Positions 39,477 through 40,852 of a stretch of 40,852 bases of DNA are shown here, in pieces. Origin of the DNA: an uncultured Chitinophaga sp. (GTDB lineage Bacteria > Bacteroidota > Bacteroidia > Chitinophagales > Chitinophagaceae); contig NZ_CAMLHC010000049.1 in assembly GCF_946479755.1 (NCBI RefSeq), positions 1 to 40,852 on the forward strand. Reading direction: 5' to 3'. Under the pieces are notes generated by a model. The model did no database searches. It worked only from the letters and a program-made list of their open reading frames with translations, and had not been told where the DNA came from. Both the position numbers and the translations under genes were made by a program. How positions within the stretch are numbered: position 1 is the stretch's first letter; each line of letters opens with the position of its first letter.

Positions 39477-40852
39477 TTACGGTTTTAAAGGGGTGAAAGG
39501 ATCCTTGGTAGCTACGCACCACTGGCGGAGGTAACGGCGGAACTGTTCCTGTACCTGCCGGAAACGTTTGTCTGCTGAAAGACTGTGCATCTCTCCCGAG
39601 TCCCGCTGTAAGTCGAACAGCTGTTCCCGGATAGGGCCTTTGTCATACACGATGTATTTGTACCGTGCGGTGATAACGGCCCTGCCGTCTATATCGAGTG
39701 ACTTTTCATTATCGGCGAAGGTGGTGGCGATGACCAGCGTATCGCGAAGTGACTGTTGCCTGCCACTAAGCAGCGGCTGCAGGCTGCGGCCCGCCAGGTA
39801 GGCGGGTTTTGCCGCACCGGCATAATCGCAGAGGGTGGGAATGATATCTGTACCGTTGCATACCAGCTGATCGTTGGTGAAACCGCCGCGGATACCCGGG
39901 CCGGCGATGATCAGCGGCACGCTGGCAGATTCTTCGTATAGCACCTGCTTCTGGTTCCAGCGATGTGCCGCATAGCCGTCCCCGTGGTCACTGGTGAAGA
40001 TCACGATGGTATTGTCTTCCAGCTTGTATTTACGGAGCGTTTCCAGCACCATGCCTACGTACTGGTCCACCTGTTCGGTCAACCGGTTGTAGGCCCAGCG
40101 GTACGCCCGCCACTGTTCCGGCTGCCATTGCAGGGTGGGATAGGTGCGGTAATTGGAATGCTGTTGTTCCCGCACCACGGGCGGCTCCTGCGCCGGGATG
40201 CCGAAGTTGGCCGGTAGCGCCGGCCAGTGGCTGCTGTCGGGCAAGGGAGGCAAAACGTCCATCTTCATGTCGTCGCCGCGTGCCCATTCGCAGATGTCAT
40301 GCGGATTCACGAAAGAGGCCACCAGGAAGAAAGGCTGGTGGTCGTCTTGTTTGATAAACGCGGCACAGTCAGCGGGCGTAGCGGCATCCATCCAGTCGCG
40401 CATCCGGATGTTTTTCATGTACTGGAACCCGTGCCGTGCGCTGTCGGCTGTCAGCAGCGGGATATGCCATTTGCCGACATAACCGGTGCGGTAACCGGCC
40501 GCCTTCATCAGCCGGCCGGCCATCATCACGGTGTCGGGCCAACGGTTTTCTTTGTCCGAAGCATTGGTGGTAATTTGCATCTGGTGCGGCATGCGGCCGC
40601 TGAACATACTGATGCGCGACGGCGTGCAAAGTGGCTGCGCGCAATACGCACGGGTGAAACGTACGCCCCTGGCTGCGAGGCGGTCCATCGCCGGCGTATG
40701 CAGTTCCTTGTTGCCCGCGATACTCATGGCCTGGGCGGTCTGTTGATCAGTGATGATCCACAGGATATTGGGACGTGCAGGCGTGACCGTTTGCGCGGTG
40801 GCCTGCAGGCTCCAAAGGACGCCCAGGCACCATAACCATGGTTGAAAGATCC
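39477..40852 (-). CDS. Sulfatase, 5' end beyond the window
   Basis: This is a type-I sulfatase truncated by the right edge. From 40727 the frame stays open to the edge and reads a signal-peptide-like run (LWCLGVLWSLQATAQT) and the metal-binding strand RPNILWIITDQQ. The true start therefore lies outside, and the first in-window ATG (40727) is internal. The formylglycine site is CTPSR in AQPLCTPSRISMFSG (Cys codon about 40626-40628). FTSDHGDG near 39990 supplies further metal ligands. It is the first visible gene of the operon and is followed after 1 bp by the lyase. It probably removes an O-sulfate from the same polysaccharide; the exact position is unknown. Confidence 0.92.
   Translation of the reverse strand, partial: IFQPWLWCLGVLWSLQATAQTVTPARPNILWIITDQQTAQAMSIAGNKELHTPAMDRLAARGVRFTRAYCAQPLCTPSRISMFSGRMPHQMQITTNASDKENRWPDTVMMAGRLMKAAGYRTGYVGKWHIPLLTADSARHGFQYMKNIRMRDWMDAATPADCAAFIKQDDHQPFFLVASFVNPHDICEWARGDDMKMDVLPPLPDSSHWPALPANFGIPAQEPPVVREQQHSNYRTYPTLQWQPEQWRAYRWAYNRLTEQVDQYVGMVLETLRKYKLEDNTIVIFTSDHGDGYAAHRWNQKQVLYEESASVPLIIAGPGIRGGFTNDQLVCNGTDIIPTLCDYAGAAKPAYLAGRSLQPLLSGRQQSLRDTLVIATTFADNEKSLDIDGRAVITARYKYIVYDKGPIREQLFDLQRDSGEMHSLSADKRFRQVQEQFRRYLRQWCVATKDPFTPLKP

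Overview
The window looks like chromosome of a Bacteroidota bacterium, most likely a Chitinophaga-like member of the Chitinophagaceae. Several signs agree: an Oar-like TonB-dependent receptor, many lipoproteins whose mature end begins Cys-Lys-Lys, tightly packed genes, and promoters of the Bacteroidota type (TTTG, about 20 nt, then TAnnTTTG) with little Shine-Dalgarno signal. I saw no tRNA, rRNA, CRISPR array, insertion sequence or phage gene. The genus is inference; the phylum is well supported.

Layout. 1-6.4 kb holds housekeeping and small membrane genes: nicotinate phosphoribosyltransferase, a PH-like protein, a voltage-gated-type K+ channel with a zinc ribbon, a GNAT, and a secreted zinc phospholipase C-like protein with a possible barrel tail. 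6.4-8.6 kb is a redox cluster: an AhpD-like protein divergent from an AraC regulator, followed by an RclC homologue. 8.6-14 kb holds a propeller-like protein, a transglutaminase-like protein, a PQQ-dehydrogenase-like lipoprotein and a hybrid histidine kinase. 14.4-17.6 kb is the Oar-like receptor.

17.9-22.3 kb is the most interesting part. Three lipoprotein genes are nearly abutting: a short and a long cholesterol-dependent-cytolysin-like protein (CDCL) and an S41-family (C-terminal processing type) protease. Two-component CDCLs of Bacteroidota are known as antibacterial pore formers that act like complement and need proteolytic activation; producers are protected by a surface lipoprotein. 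Here the third gene is a protease that is itself a lipoprotein, so it could be the activator, the protection factor, or both. All three appear membrane-anchored.

22.3-27.7 kb has a GNAT, a PhnB-like VOC protein, a small membrane protein, a threonine synthase-like enzyme behind a LysR regulator, and an acyltransferase-3 protein. 27.7-32.6 kb is a MacAB-TolC-like efflux operon with a GbsR/MarR-like regulator; one 24-bp inverted repeat occurs in front of both the regulator and the pump. 32.7-34.2 kb is a divergent azoreductase / HxlR-VOC pair around a four-half-site operator. 34.2 kb to the right edge is a glycosaminoglycan-type degradation operon (sulfatase, heparinase II/III-like lyase, lipoprotein sulfatase, GH88), whose first visible sulfatase runs off the window.
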